Both the position numbers and the translations under genes were made by a program. Under the pieces are notes generated by a model. That model had not been told where the DNA came from. It saw only the letters and a program-made list of their open reading frames with translations, and did not search any database. From contig CAXXEH010000003.1 in assembly GCA_963677935.2 (NCBI GenBank), positions 3,596,001 through 3,660,000 on the forward strand: 64,000 bases of DNA, read 5' to 3'. Positions within the stretch are counted from its first letter, which is position 1, and every line of letters begins with the position of its first letter. Origin of the DNA: JAAFHB01 sp963677935. GTDB lineage: Bacteria; Bacteroidota; Bacteroidia; Bacteroidales; Prolixibacteraceae. Below are positions 1 to 7,581 of this stretch, in pieces.

Positions 1-1938
1 GAAATGGAACGGGATCAATTAAAGACAATATCCTTCCCTGCAATACTGTTCTGGCGGTTTGATCATTTCCTCGTGCTGGAAGGATTCGGTAAAAATATGG
101 TTTACCTCAACGATCCGGCTTGCGGTCCTACAATCATTGATGAAAAAACCTTTGATGAAAATTTCACCGGGGAACTCTTAATCATGCAACCCGGGGCAGA
201 ATTCAGAAAACTTGGGCAAAAAAACAGCCTCCTACCACTTTTAAAAGCATGGTTCAGAGGGCATAACAGTGATCTGTTATTTCTGTTTCTAACAGGTTTG
301 GGACTTCTTATTCCAGGGTTATTAATCCCTGTCTTCTCTCAAATATTTATTGATCAGGTTTTTATGAAGGAGGCTTCATCGTGGTTTATACCCCTGATAA
401 TTGGTTTGACATTTTCAGCACTTCTACGTTTTCTTTTTACCTGGTTACAGCAAAGCAGCCTTGTCAGGTTTGAGGCTAGTTTATCTGTTGGCTTCAGCAG
501 TAAGTTTTTCTGGCGACTGTTGCAATTGCCTGTTAATTTTCACATTCAAAGGCCCCCGGGTGATCTGGCCATGCGACTAAACGCGAACAGTGATGTAGCG
601 CAACAACTTTCGGGTCAGCTTGGGAATACCCTTCTCAACTTATTTACCATCGCGATTTATACCATTTTGATGGCCTTTTACAGCATTCCTCTCACCATCA
701 TTGGGATACTACTTTCGTTATTGAATTTCGCGGCATTGAAATACATCTCACGCAGAAGGGTTGATATCAACCAACAGATGTTACAGGAGAACGGAAAAAT
801 CTTCGGATTGGCCACTTCAGGACTGAGGATGATTGAAAGCATCAAAGCCAATGCCTCCGAACCGGAATTCTTTACCAGGTGGTCAGGCTATCAGACAAGG
901 CTTTTGAACATGGAGCAAAAGTTAGGAATGTTATCGCAATCACTTCAGGTTGCACCTCTGTTTCTGGGTTTGCTTACATCTGCCATTGTTTTGGTGGTCG
1001 GAAGCTTTTATATTATTAATGGAGCCATGTCGGTTGGTACATTTGTGGCTTTCCAGACTTTGCTTGCCAGTTTTACCCAGCCAATAGTAGCGCTGGTCTA
1101 TCTTGGAGGGTCTCTTCAGGATGTTGAGGGGAGCATGCGCCGCATTGCAGATGTTTATCAGTATCCCTTCACCCCTCCCGAACATGAAAAGAATTCTTGT
1201 TCAGGAAAACTAACCTTTAAGACGGAGGGATATTTAGATCTGAAGGATATTGTTTTTGGTTATAGCCGGATGGAAGTACCTCTTATTAAAGATTTTTCAC
1301 TTCACCTAAATCCTGGTCACCGTGTTGCTTTGGTGGGACATTCCGGCTCAGGAAAGTCAACCATCGCAGCGCTTGTATCAGGATTGTACACAACCTGGTC
1401 AGGGGAGATCCTTTTTGACGGTAAAAAGTCGGATGAAATGTCCTCCTTACTTTTCCGCCAATCGGTGTCGATGGTTGATCAGAGCATCTTTTTATTCGAA
1501 GGGACTATTCGCGAAAACCTCACGATGTGGGATCCCTCTGTTCCTGAAAAACAGATCCATCAGGCGGCTATGGATGCCTGTATATATGAAGATATTGCAT
1601 CGCGCCCGGGAGGATTTGATGGTGAAGTAGAGGAAAACGGGAGAAATTTCAGTGGTGGACAACGGCAGCGAATAGAGATTGCACGGGCACTGGTTCATAA
1701 CCCTTCCATTATCATCCTCGATGAAGCAACGAGTGCACTTGATGCAAAAACCGAACATCAAATCGATCTGAACCTTAGGCGGCGAGGCTGCACCTGCCTG
1801 ATCATCGCTCACCGGTTGAGCACAATCCGCGACTGCGACGAGATCATCGTACTCAAAAAGGGGGAGATTTCGCAACGAGGAACGCATGAATCACTTATGC
1901 AGGAAGATGGACTATACCGGGAATTTATTAAAGAATAA
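1..1938 (+). CDS. NHLP/NHLM-type peptidase-containing ABC exporter, 5'-truncated
   Basis: The reading frame is open to base 1, so the gene begins outside the window; the ATG at base 4 is internal. Residues below count from that ATG. The visible start is the second half of a C39 bacteriocin-processing peptidase, with His21 in FDHFLVL and Asp37 in NDPA. The catalytic Cys should lie upstream. A multi-helix ABC membrane domain follows (about 85-360), then an ATPase with Walker A GHSGSGKST (445-453), signature FSGGQRQR (549-556), Walker B with D573/E574, and His603. In NHLP systems this protein removes the leader from a ribosomally made peptide and exports the product. The next gene starts 18 bases later and is its usual ABC partner. 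The family call is strong; the cargo is unknown because no precursor gene is visible. Confidence 0.88.
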   Translation, partial: EMERDQLKTISFPAILFWRFDHFLVLEGFGKNMVYLNDPACGPTIIDEKTFDENFTGELLIMQPGAEFRKLGQKNSLLPLLKAWFRGHNSDLLFLFLTGLGLLIPGLLIPVFSQIFIDQVFMKEASSWFIPLIIGLTFSALLRFLFTWLQQSSLVRFEASLSVGFSSKFFWRLLQLPVNFHIQRPPGDLAMRLNANSDVAQQLSGQLGNTLLNLFTIAIYTILMAFYSIPLTIIGILLSLLNFAALKYISRRRVDINQQMLQENGKIFGLATSGLRMIESIKANASEPEFFTRWSGYQTRLLNMEQKLGMLSQSLQVAPLFLGLLTSAIVLVVGSFYIINGAMSVGTFVAFQTLLASFTQPIVALVYLGGSLQDVEGSMRRIADVYQYPFTPPEHEKNSCSGKLTFKTEGYLDLKDIVFGYSRMEVPLIKDFSLHLNPGHRVALVGHSGSGKSTIAALVSGLYTTWSGEILFDGKKSDEMSSLLFRQSVSMVDQSIFLFEGTIRENLTMWDPSVPEKQIHQAAMDACIYEDIASRPGGFDGEVEENGRNFSGGQRQRIEIARALVHNPSIIILDEATSALDAKTEHQIDLNLRRRGCTCLIIAHRLSTIRDCDEIIVLKKGEISQRGTHESLMQEDGLYREFIKE

Positions 1939-1956
1939 CCATTCAAATTAATTTAG

Positions 1957-4851
1957 ATGGATACGACCCTTCAATTCTTTGAAAACAGACCTCGATGGAA
2001 GGTGGAGAGTAATCAACCTTTCCTCTTAAATAAACCTGGCTGGGGATGGTTTATTCAGGAGGGCAGAATTGATGTATTTTCAGTCAGGATTGATCAGGGT
2101 GTGGCTGTTGGCGCCCGAACACATTACTTTACAGCTGAAAAAGGGGAGATTCTACTTTCACTCCCCATAGTTGAGGACGTTGATCTTCATTTTCTTGCTG
2201 TTGCCACTCAAAATACCATTGTATCAGATTTCAACCTGTCGGCTTTAAAGGAATTTACCGTAGAAATTCACAATAACCTGTTTATCATACCACTAATTGA
2301 CAAATGGATCACAAGGATTGCCTCCGGTGTATCGTTTGGGGATTTGGAAATTTCTGGTAGAAATACAATCGCAGGTTTAAATCAGTTTTTTCAGCCCAAT
2401 TCATTTATCCACAATCGCCGACAAGTTCTTTGGCTCGGAATGACAGAAGGAGATGCCTTCTTACTCGGGCTGAACGAGGTAAGAAAGAGCGGGATGAGCA
2501 CTTTGGTTCCTTTTACCGGGGGATTATGGCTTCAACCAGTTAACAAGGTAAAGGGTGATTGCTACAATACCGCTGAAGCATTACAAATTCCGTTTTTCTG
2601 GGATTCGCTGGATCATTTCTATCACATTCTGCTGATTTGCCTTGAGTTTAAAATAAAGTTAGCCAGGGTGGATGAACTAAACCTGCTAAAGGAAAAATCG
2701 GATTATGCCCGTCTTAATCAATCAGATACCTTGTACCGGATTGCTTCGGTTGTAAACACAAAAATCAGGGAAAGCCACTTCGAAAGCAGGGAGGACCCAA
2801 TGCTTACCGCCTGTAAGCTGGTTGCAAAATATTCGGGTATTCCTGTTAAGAAACCGGTCAAACCAAGAACCGAAGAGCAACAACCATTTTCGTTAAATGA
2901 TGTATTGCATGCTTCGCGTTTCCGTGCAAGAAAGGTAAAGCTTGACGAAGAGTGGTGGGTTAACGATACAGGATCTTTGCTGGCATTTACAATCAACGGG
3001 CAAAATCCGGTCGCACTTGTACAGAAGAAACCAGGTTATATTGAATATTTTGATATTGTTGCGGGAACCAAAACCCAAATGTCTTCTTCACTGTCAAAAT
3101 TAATCCAGCCATTTGCTTACCAGTTTTATCCACCCTTACCCAATCAGGTGATAAGAGGGAAGGAGTTGATCATCTTTGGAATAAAAAATTGCCGTCGCGA
3201 AATTTTCTTTATCGCTTTTCTTGCCCTGGCAGGTGGATTACTGAACCTCCTCCTTCCTTTGGCTACCGGATATGTATTCGACCAGGTGATCCCTCGTAGT
3301 GAACTCCCTATGCTTCTTATAATTGGTGCTATTCTGATCCTGGCAACTATTTCAATATCCCTTTTCCAGCTGATCCGCAGCCTATCCATGGTTCGTCTCG
3401 AAACAAAAATGGATTTTATCCTTCAGTCAGCAATATGGGACAGGCTACTGAACCTTCCGATTCCATTTTTCAGAAAATACACTTCAGGAGAACTTGCAAT
3501 AAAGACAAACAGTATTCTGGCCCTCAGGAAGGTGCTCTCCGATTCAGTTGTCTACGCATTAATAAGTTCCATCACGTTGATATTTAATATAATATACCTA
3601 TTTTGGTTCAATTTTACCATGGGAATTATTACTGTGGCGATGTTGTCGGTCAGCCTGTTCCTTATCGGAAATATTGGCTATCGTATGAACAAGCTTCAGA
3701 CTGCTCAGATCGGCCTTCGGAATAAACTATACGGTATGATTACACAATTGCTTACCAGCATTTCAAAAATCAAAACTACCGGTTCTGAGATAAATGCATT
3801 TGAGCAATGGGCCAATCGTTTTTCCAGTCAGAAAAAGAAAAACATGGCCCTGGGAAAATTGACTATTTCCTTGCAGCAGGTACTCACCCTGACTCCTGTT
3901 TTTGTCACTATCTTTATTTTTGTTTTCATTCACTTGAACGCTTCGCAAAAAATGTCAACAGGTGAGTTTATGACTTTTTTCACCGCTGTAACAATTACTG
4001 TGATTGGTTTTATGGGAGCTTCAACTGCGATTGCCTACTTCTTTGTTGCAATGCCTTTGTTCGACAATGTTAAACCAATTCTTGAGACACTCCCTGAAAA
4101 TCATCAGGATAAACCCTCAAGCACCATGTTGCAGGGGAGTGTTACCATTTCAAACCTGAGTTTCAGGTACCATGAAAAATCTCCGCTGGTACTCAATAAT
4201 GTCTCGATCCATGTAAATCCGGGTGAATTTGTTGCTATAGTAGGACCATCCGGATCGGGTAAGTCAACACTTCTGCGGTTATTGCTCGGCTTCGAGGCGC
4301 CTGAAACCGGGACAATCTGTTACGACCGGCAGGATATCACCATGATAGATCCGGAATCCATCCGCAGACAAGTGGGTTCTGTATTACAGACCTCACAACT
4401 TTTTCCGGGCACCATATTTTCAAATATTGCCGGAATTACAGCTGCCAATCCCGATGATGTATATGAGGCTGCATACCTGGCAGGTCTTGGCGAAGATATT
4501 GACTCGATGCCCATGGGAATGTTCACGGCTATTTCAGAAGGGATAAGCACCCTTTCGGGCGGACAGCGGCAGCGTATCCTCATCGCACGGGCGCTCGTTA
4601 CAAAACCCCGTATTCTTTTTCTGGATGAGGCAACCAGCGCCCTCGACAATACCACCCAACATATGGTAAGCAAAAGTCTTGATTCACTGAATGCTACCCG
4701 AATAGTAATCGCTCACAGGCTAAGTACAGTCATCAATGCCGACAGGATCTTTGTAATGGAAAATGGCCAGATCGTTGAATCGGGAACATTTAGCCAGCTT
4801 CAACAACAAGGTGGTAAATTTGCTGAACTTGTTAGGCGTCAGATGATCTGA
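1957..4851 (+). CDS. NHLM-type bacteriocin ABC transporter, second ATP-binding/permease subunit
   Basis: This 964-residue protein has the three-part build of the second NHLM exporter. An N-terminal beta-rich segment (about 10-110) resembles a cyclic-nucleotide-binding fold. A long middle region (about 110-400) follows, then an ABC membrane domain (about 405-690) and an ATPase. The ATPase carries Walker A GPSGSGKST (763-771), signature LSGGQRQR (866-873), Walker B with D890/E891, and His920, so it should be active. It lacks the C39 peptidase of its upstream neighbour, as expected for this subunit. The two probably form a heterodimeric inner-membrane exporter. The 18-base spacing implies co-transcription. 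The call rests on domain order and pairing. Confidence 0.88.
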   Translation: MDTTLQFFENRPRWKVESNQPFLLNKPGWGWFIQEGRIDVFSVRIDQGVAVGARTHYFTAEKGEILLSLPIVEDVDLHFLAVATQNTIVSDFNLSALKEFTVEIHNNLFIIPLIDKWITRIASGVSFGDLEISGRNTIAGLNQFFQPNSFIHNRRQVLWLGMTEGDAFLLGLNEVRKSGMSTLVPFTGGLWLQPVNKVKGDCYNTAEALQIPFFWDSLDHFYHILLICLEFKIKLARVDELNLLKEKSDYARLNQSDTLYRIASVVNTKIRESHFESREDPMLTACKLVAKYSGIPVKKPVKPRTEEQQPFSLNDVLHASRFRARKVKLDEEWWVNDTGSLLAFTINGQNPVALVQKKPGYIEYFDIVAGTKTQMSSSLSKLIQPFAYQFYPPLPNQVIRGKELIIFGIKNCRREIFFIAFLALAGGLLNLLLPLATGYVFDQVIPRSELPMLLIIGAILILATISISLFQLIRSLSMVRLETKMDFILQSAIWDRLLNLPIPFFRKYTSGELAIKTNSILALRKVLSDSVVYALISSITLIFNIIYLFWFNFTMGIITVAMLSVSLFLIGNIGYRMNKLQTAQIGLRNKLYGMITQLLTSISKIKTTGSEINAFEQWANRFSSQKKKNMALGKLTISLQQVLTLTPVFVTIFIFVFIHLNASQKMSTGEFMTFFTAVTITVIGFMGASTAIAYFFVAMPLFDNVKPILETLPENHQDKPSSTMLQGSVTISNLSFRYHEKSPLVLNNVSIHVNPGEFVAIVGPSGSGKSTLLRLLLGFEAPETGTICYDRQDITMIDPESIRRQVGSVLQTSQLFPGTIFSNIAGITAANPDDVYEAAYLAGLGEDIDSMPMGMFTAISEGISTLSGGQRQRILIARALVTKPRILFLDEATSALDNTTQHMVSKSLDSLNATRIVIAHRLSTVINADRIFVMENGQIVESGTFSQLQQQGGKFAELVRRQMI

Positions 4852-4879
4852 TGATTTTAAAATAGTTATTGTTTTAATA

Positions 4880-4911
4880 TTTATTAAACAAAAAAAAATA
4901 ATCTATCTTCG
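4880..4911 (+). promoter_or_regulatory. Candidate Bacteroidota-type promoter for the dual solute-binding lipoprotein
   Basis: A TTTA at 4880-4883 and TATCTTCG at 4904-4911 are separated by 20 bases. They resemble the -33 (TTTG) and -7 (TAnnTTTG) elements used by Bacteroidota sigma factors, with one mismatch in each. The predicted start lies about 20 bases before the ATG at 4938. The region is very A/T-rich, so chance matches are possible. Confidence 0.3.
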
Positions 4912-4937
4912 GAACCTGAATGAATTAATTTTCCAAA

Positions 4938-6377
4938 ATGAAAAAACGGTTATACCTATCCATCCTGGTGGCTTCCACCCTACTTCTCTTTTTCTCAAAT
5001 TGCAAAAAAAATGATAACGCCGGATACCCTTTCAAATTTCAATTTATTACAGAAAACTACAAACCTTTAAATTATGTTGATAATTCCAACCTGACCGGTC
5101 TTGCTCCCGATCTGTTGAAAGAGATATGTATTGCACGTAATATTCCTTTTGAAGTTAAGGTTCTACCCTGGAGTGAAGGGTATAACATGGCACTGAAAAC
5201 CGATAATGTTGTTCTTTTTTCTACCGTACTAAATACTGACAGAAAGGATCTGTTTAAGTGGGCAGGACCCATTGCCTCACTAGACTGGTCGTTCTTCTCC
5301 TCCTCACTCAATCAGACCACCCTTAACACACTCGACGATGCGAAAAAGGCCGGAAAGATCGGAGTTCTCAAAGATTATGCCATTGAGCAGTACCTTGTCA
5401 GGGAAGGATTTACCAATCTGGTCTATTGCACCGATAATATTCAGGCATTTGACCGACTTTTAAAGGGTGAAATTGACCTTTTCCCTGCCGAAAAGATAAC
5501 CGCCGAAGCGGCCCTCAATTCGCTGAATAAATCAATTTATGCGGTTACGCAGAAATTGACGATCCGGACTGATCTGGTTTACTTTGCTTTTAACAAAAAT
5601 ATACCTGATAATGTGGTTGCTGATTTTCAGGAAGAAATTGATCAGTTAAAAACATCCGGGGTCTTAAGGAGTCTCACCCAAAAATATCTGAACTCTTCGG
5701 ATGCTCCGGGAACAATGCAGATCTATACTGAAAATTATCCGCCTCTCACTTTCATGAATAGTTTTGGCGAAATAACCGGATTTGGGTCGGATGTGGTGAA
5801 TGAAATTATGAAACGCAATCACCTTTTCGTTGATATCAAACTTTCGTTGTGGAGCAATGGTTACGACCTGGCCCTGAACAATCCAAATTTTTGTCTCTTT
5901 ACAATGGATCGCACACAATTGCGCGATAACCTGTTTCAGTGGGTAGGTCCTATCGGGACAAACACAACCTGGCTTTATACAAAAGCGGGTTCCGGGATCA
6001 CCATTTCATCCATTGAAAATGCGAGGAACCTGAAGGCTGTTGGCACAGTAACCTCTTGGTTTTCTGATCAGTACCTCAGGTCGCTTGGGTTTACTAATCT
6101 GGTTTCGGATAACGACCCCAGCGTGATGACCAATAAGCTTATGCATGGGGAAGTGGATGCCTTTGTTTGTACCGATGTTACCTTTCCGGAGATCATGAAA
6201 GGGCAAGGGTATCAATACAACCAGGTAGTTACATCATTTTCGCTGATGTCGTCTGACTATTACATAGCCTTCTCAAAGAATACCCCGGTAACGATCATCA
6301 ATCAATGGCAGGCAACTTTGCAGGCGATGCGGTCAGATGGAACCTATGATGCGATATTCCGAAAGTGGTTTCCGTGA
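4938..6377 (+). CDS. Lipoprotein with two tandem family-3 solute-binding domains
   Basis: Residues 1-22 form a lipoprotein signal ending at Cys22 (FFSNC), so the protein is probably anchored in an envelope membrane. Two homologous periplasmic-binding modules of the SBP_bac_3 type follow, at about 34-250 and 257-478. They share an ENYxPL(N/T) opening, a WSxGYxxAL motif, and a second lobe with the pattern SDQYLRSLGFTNLV or a close variant. This fold usually binds amino acids or opines and either feeds an ABC importer or acts as a sensor. No matching permease is adjacent; the upstream neighbours are peptide exporters 86 bases away. It may belong to the export locus or stand alone. The domain call is firm; the ligand is unknown. 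Confidence 0.82.
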   Translation: MKKRLYLSILVASTLLLFFSNCKKNDNAGYPFKFQFITENYKPLNYVDNSNLTGLAPDLLKEICIARNIPFEVKVLPWSEGYNMALKTDNVVLFSTVLNTDRKDLFKWAGPIASLDWSFFSSSLNQTTLNTLDDAKKAGKIGVLKDYAIEQYLVREGFTNLVYCTDNIQAFDRLLKGEIDLFPAEKITAEAALNSLNKSIYAVTQKLTIRTDLVYFAFNKNIPDNVVADFQEEIDQLKTSGVLRSLTQKYLNSSDAPGTMQIYTENYPPLTFMNSFGEITGFGSDVVNEIMKRNHLFVDIKLSLWSNGYDLALNNPNFCLFTMDRTQLRDNLFQWVGPIGTNTTWLYTKAGSGITISSIENARNLKAVGTVTSWFSDQYLRSLGFTNLVSDNDPSVMTNKLMHGEVDAFVCTDVTFPEIMKGQGYQYNQVVTSFSLMSSDYYIAFSKNTPVTIINQWQATLQAMRSDGTYDAIFRKWFP

Positions 6378-6408
6378 GCAACTCTAAAATCAGACTATAT
6401 TTTGTTCG

Positions 6409-7353
6409 TCAGAATGGAGTTTCGCTGCCAGTAAAACATTCAATTCCTGATGTCCGGAACAACTCACCGATCACCTTTAGCTGCTCTGAGGTTGGTGTGT
6501 GAATATTACTTCCCTGATAATCTTTTTGTAATAACTGATACTTTTCACGGCCTAGGTGGTGCAAGGGAAGAATATTAATTTCATTTCTATCTGTTGCACG
6601 GAGAAATGCGATTACATCTAAAATATTTTTTTCAAAATCATTAAAACCCGGAATTAGGGGAAGCCGAAATATCAGCCTTCCCCTAAACTCTTTTGAAAGT
6701 CGTTTTGCATTCTCCAAAATCAGTGAATTTCCGGCGGAGGTCGCTTTTTGGTGGAGGCTATTGTCCTGATGTTTAAGATCGAAAAAGATCCAGTCCAAAT
6801 AGGGAATAACCTCCCCGAGATTTTTCCATGGAATATTGCCGCACGTTTCAATGGCGGTGTGGATATAATCCTCATGACATTTCGCCAGTATTTTTTTAAC
6901 AAAACCGATCTGCAGCAACGGTTCTCCTCCTGTCAGGGTGATACCGCCATCAAGACCCCAGAACTGCCGGTCGCGCCTGATAATCTCATATAATTTCTCA
7001 ACTGATATTTCATATCCGCTTAGACGCAATGCACCTGTATAACAATCTCTTAAACACTCTTTGGTTATACATTTAACGCAAATTTGTCTGGCTATTCTGA
7101 GCTTTCCATCTACGAGGTCGAGGGCATTTTCCGGACAGTTTCCAATACAATTTCGACACCCGATACATTTTGCAGCAGTGTACATCAATGAAGGTTTTGG
7201 ACTGATTCCCTCCGGATTGGAACACCAAAAACAGTTTAGGGTACATCCGCAAAGAAAAATCAGGGTCCGGCATCCGGGACCGTCATGCACTGAAAGTCCC
7301 TGTATATCAAATAGGTAACCCTTTAAATCACTATTGTTCTTACTTAAAGTCAT
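6409..7353 (-). CDS. hpdA: 4-hydroxyphenylacetate decarboxylase activating enzyme (radical SAM)
   Basis: This 314-residue glycyl-radical-enzyme activase has the radical-SAM cluster motif C37xxxC41xxC44 and a TGGEP motif for S-adenosylmethionine binding. It also carries an inserted ferredoxin-like segment with two four-Cys sets (a CxxCxxCxxxCP pattern, then CxxCxxxxCxxxC). That insert marks activases of the 4-hydroxyphenylacetate decarboxylase, glycerol dehydratase and benzylsuccinate synthase type, and separates them from the short PflA form. The enzyme would abstract a hydrogen from the glycyl residue of the large subunit encoded two genes upstream. Its start overlaps the small-subunit gene by 14 bases, which implies translational coupling, and the B-C-A order matches clostridial hpd operons. 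Specificity is inferred from these neighbours. Confidence 0.88.
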   Translation of the reverse strand: MTLSKNNSDLKGYLFDIQGLSVHDGPGCRTLIFLCGCTLNCFWCSNPEGISPKPSLMYTAAKCIGCRNCIGNCPENALDLVDGKLRIARQICVKCITKECLRDCYTGALRLSGYEISVEKLYEIIRRDRQFWGLDGGITLTGGEPLLQIGFVKKILAKCHEDYIHTAIETCGNIPWKNLGEVIPYLDWIFFDLKHQDNSLHQKATSAGNSLILENAKRLSKEFRGRLIFRLPLIPGFNDFEKNILDVIAFLRATDRNEINILPLHHLGREKYQLLQKDYQGSNIHTPTSEQLKVIGELFRTSGIECFTGSETPF

Positions 7354-7573
7354 TGCAGGTTACCGCATTCATTTCGGGATAGGCGTCATATTTGTTCATG
7401 CATGTACCCAGGTCTGCAGAGGTGAGTGAAAAATTTGAACAATACTTACATTTCTGAGCATGGATAAAATGCTCACATGCAGCATCATCCGCGTTAATAA
7501 AATTCTTGTCCCGCTTACACATACCTTTGAATACATCGCTATTCAGGTAATATTTACAATCGTAATGCTTCAT
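7340..7573 (-). CDS. hpdC: 4-hydroxyphenylacetate decarboxylase small subunit
   Basis: This 77-residue Cys-rich protein has two halves like the HpdC iron-sulfur subunit. The first contains DCKYY, a GMC and INADDAAC; the second contains KCKYCSNF, a GTC and NAVTC. From memory, clostridial HpdC has the same INxDDAAC, KCKxCxNF and NAxTC landmarks at about 85 residues and binds two [4Fe-4S] clusters. The subunit is needed for the quaternary structure and activity of 4-hydroxyphenylacetate decarboxylase. Its presence argues against the related phenylacetate decarboxylase, which I recall as lacking it. It lies 8 bases after the large-subunit stop and overlaps the activase start. The small size and Cys pattern make another identity unlikely. 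Confidence 0.87.
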   Translation of the reverse strand: MKHYDCKYYLNSDVFKGMCKRDKNFINADDAACEHFIHAQKCKYCSNFSLTSADLGTCMNKYDAYPEMNAVTCNDFK

Positions 7574-7581
7574 TTTCCTGG

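Noticed and set aside
4887..4899. A-run before the dual binding lipoprotein as a phase-variation tract
   Set aside because: The run (about nine A's) is upstream of the gene in A/T-rich promoter sequence and its length is ordinary for such regions.
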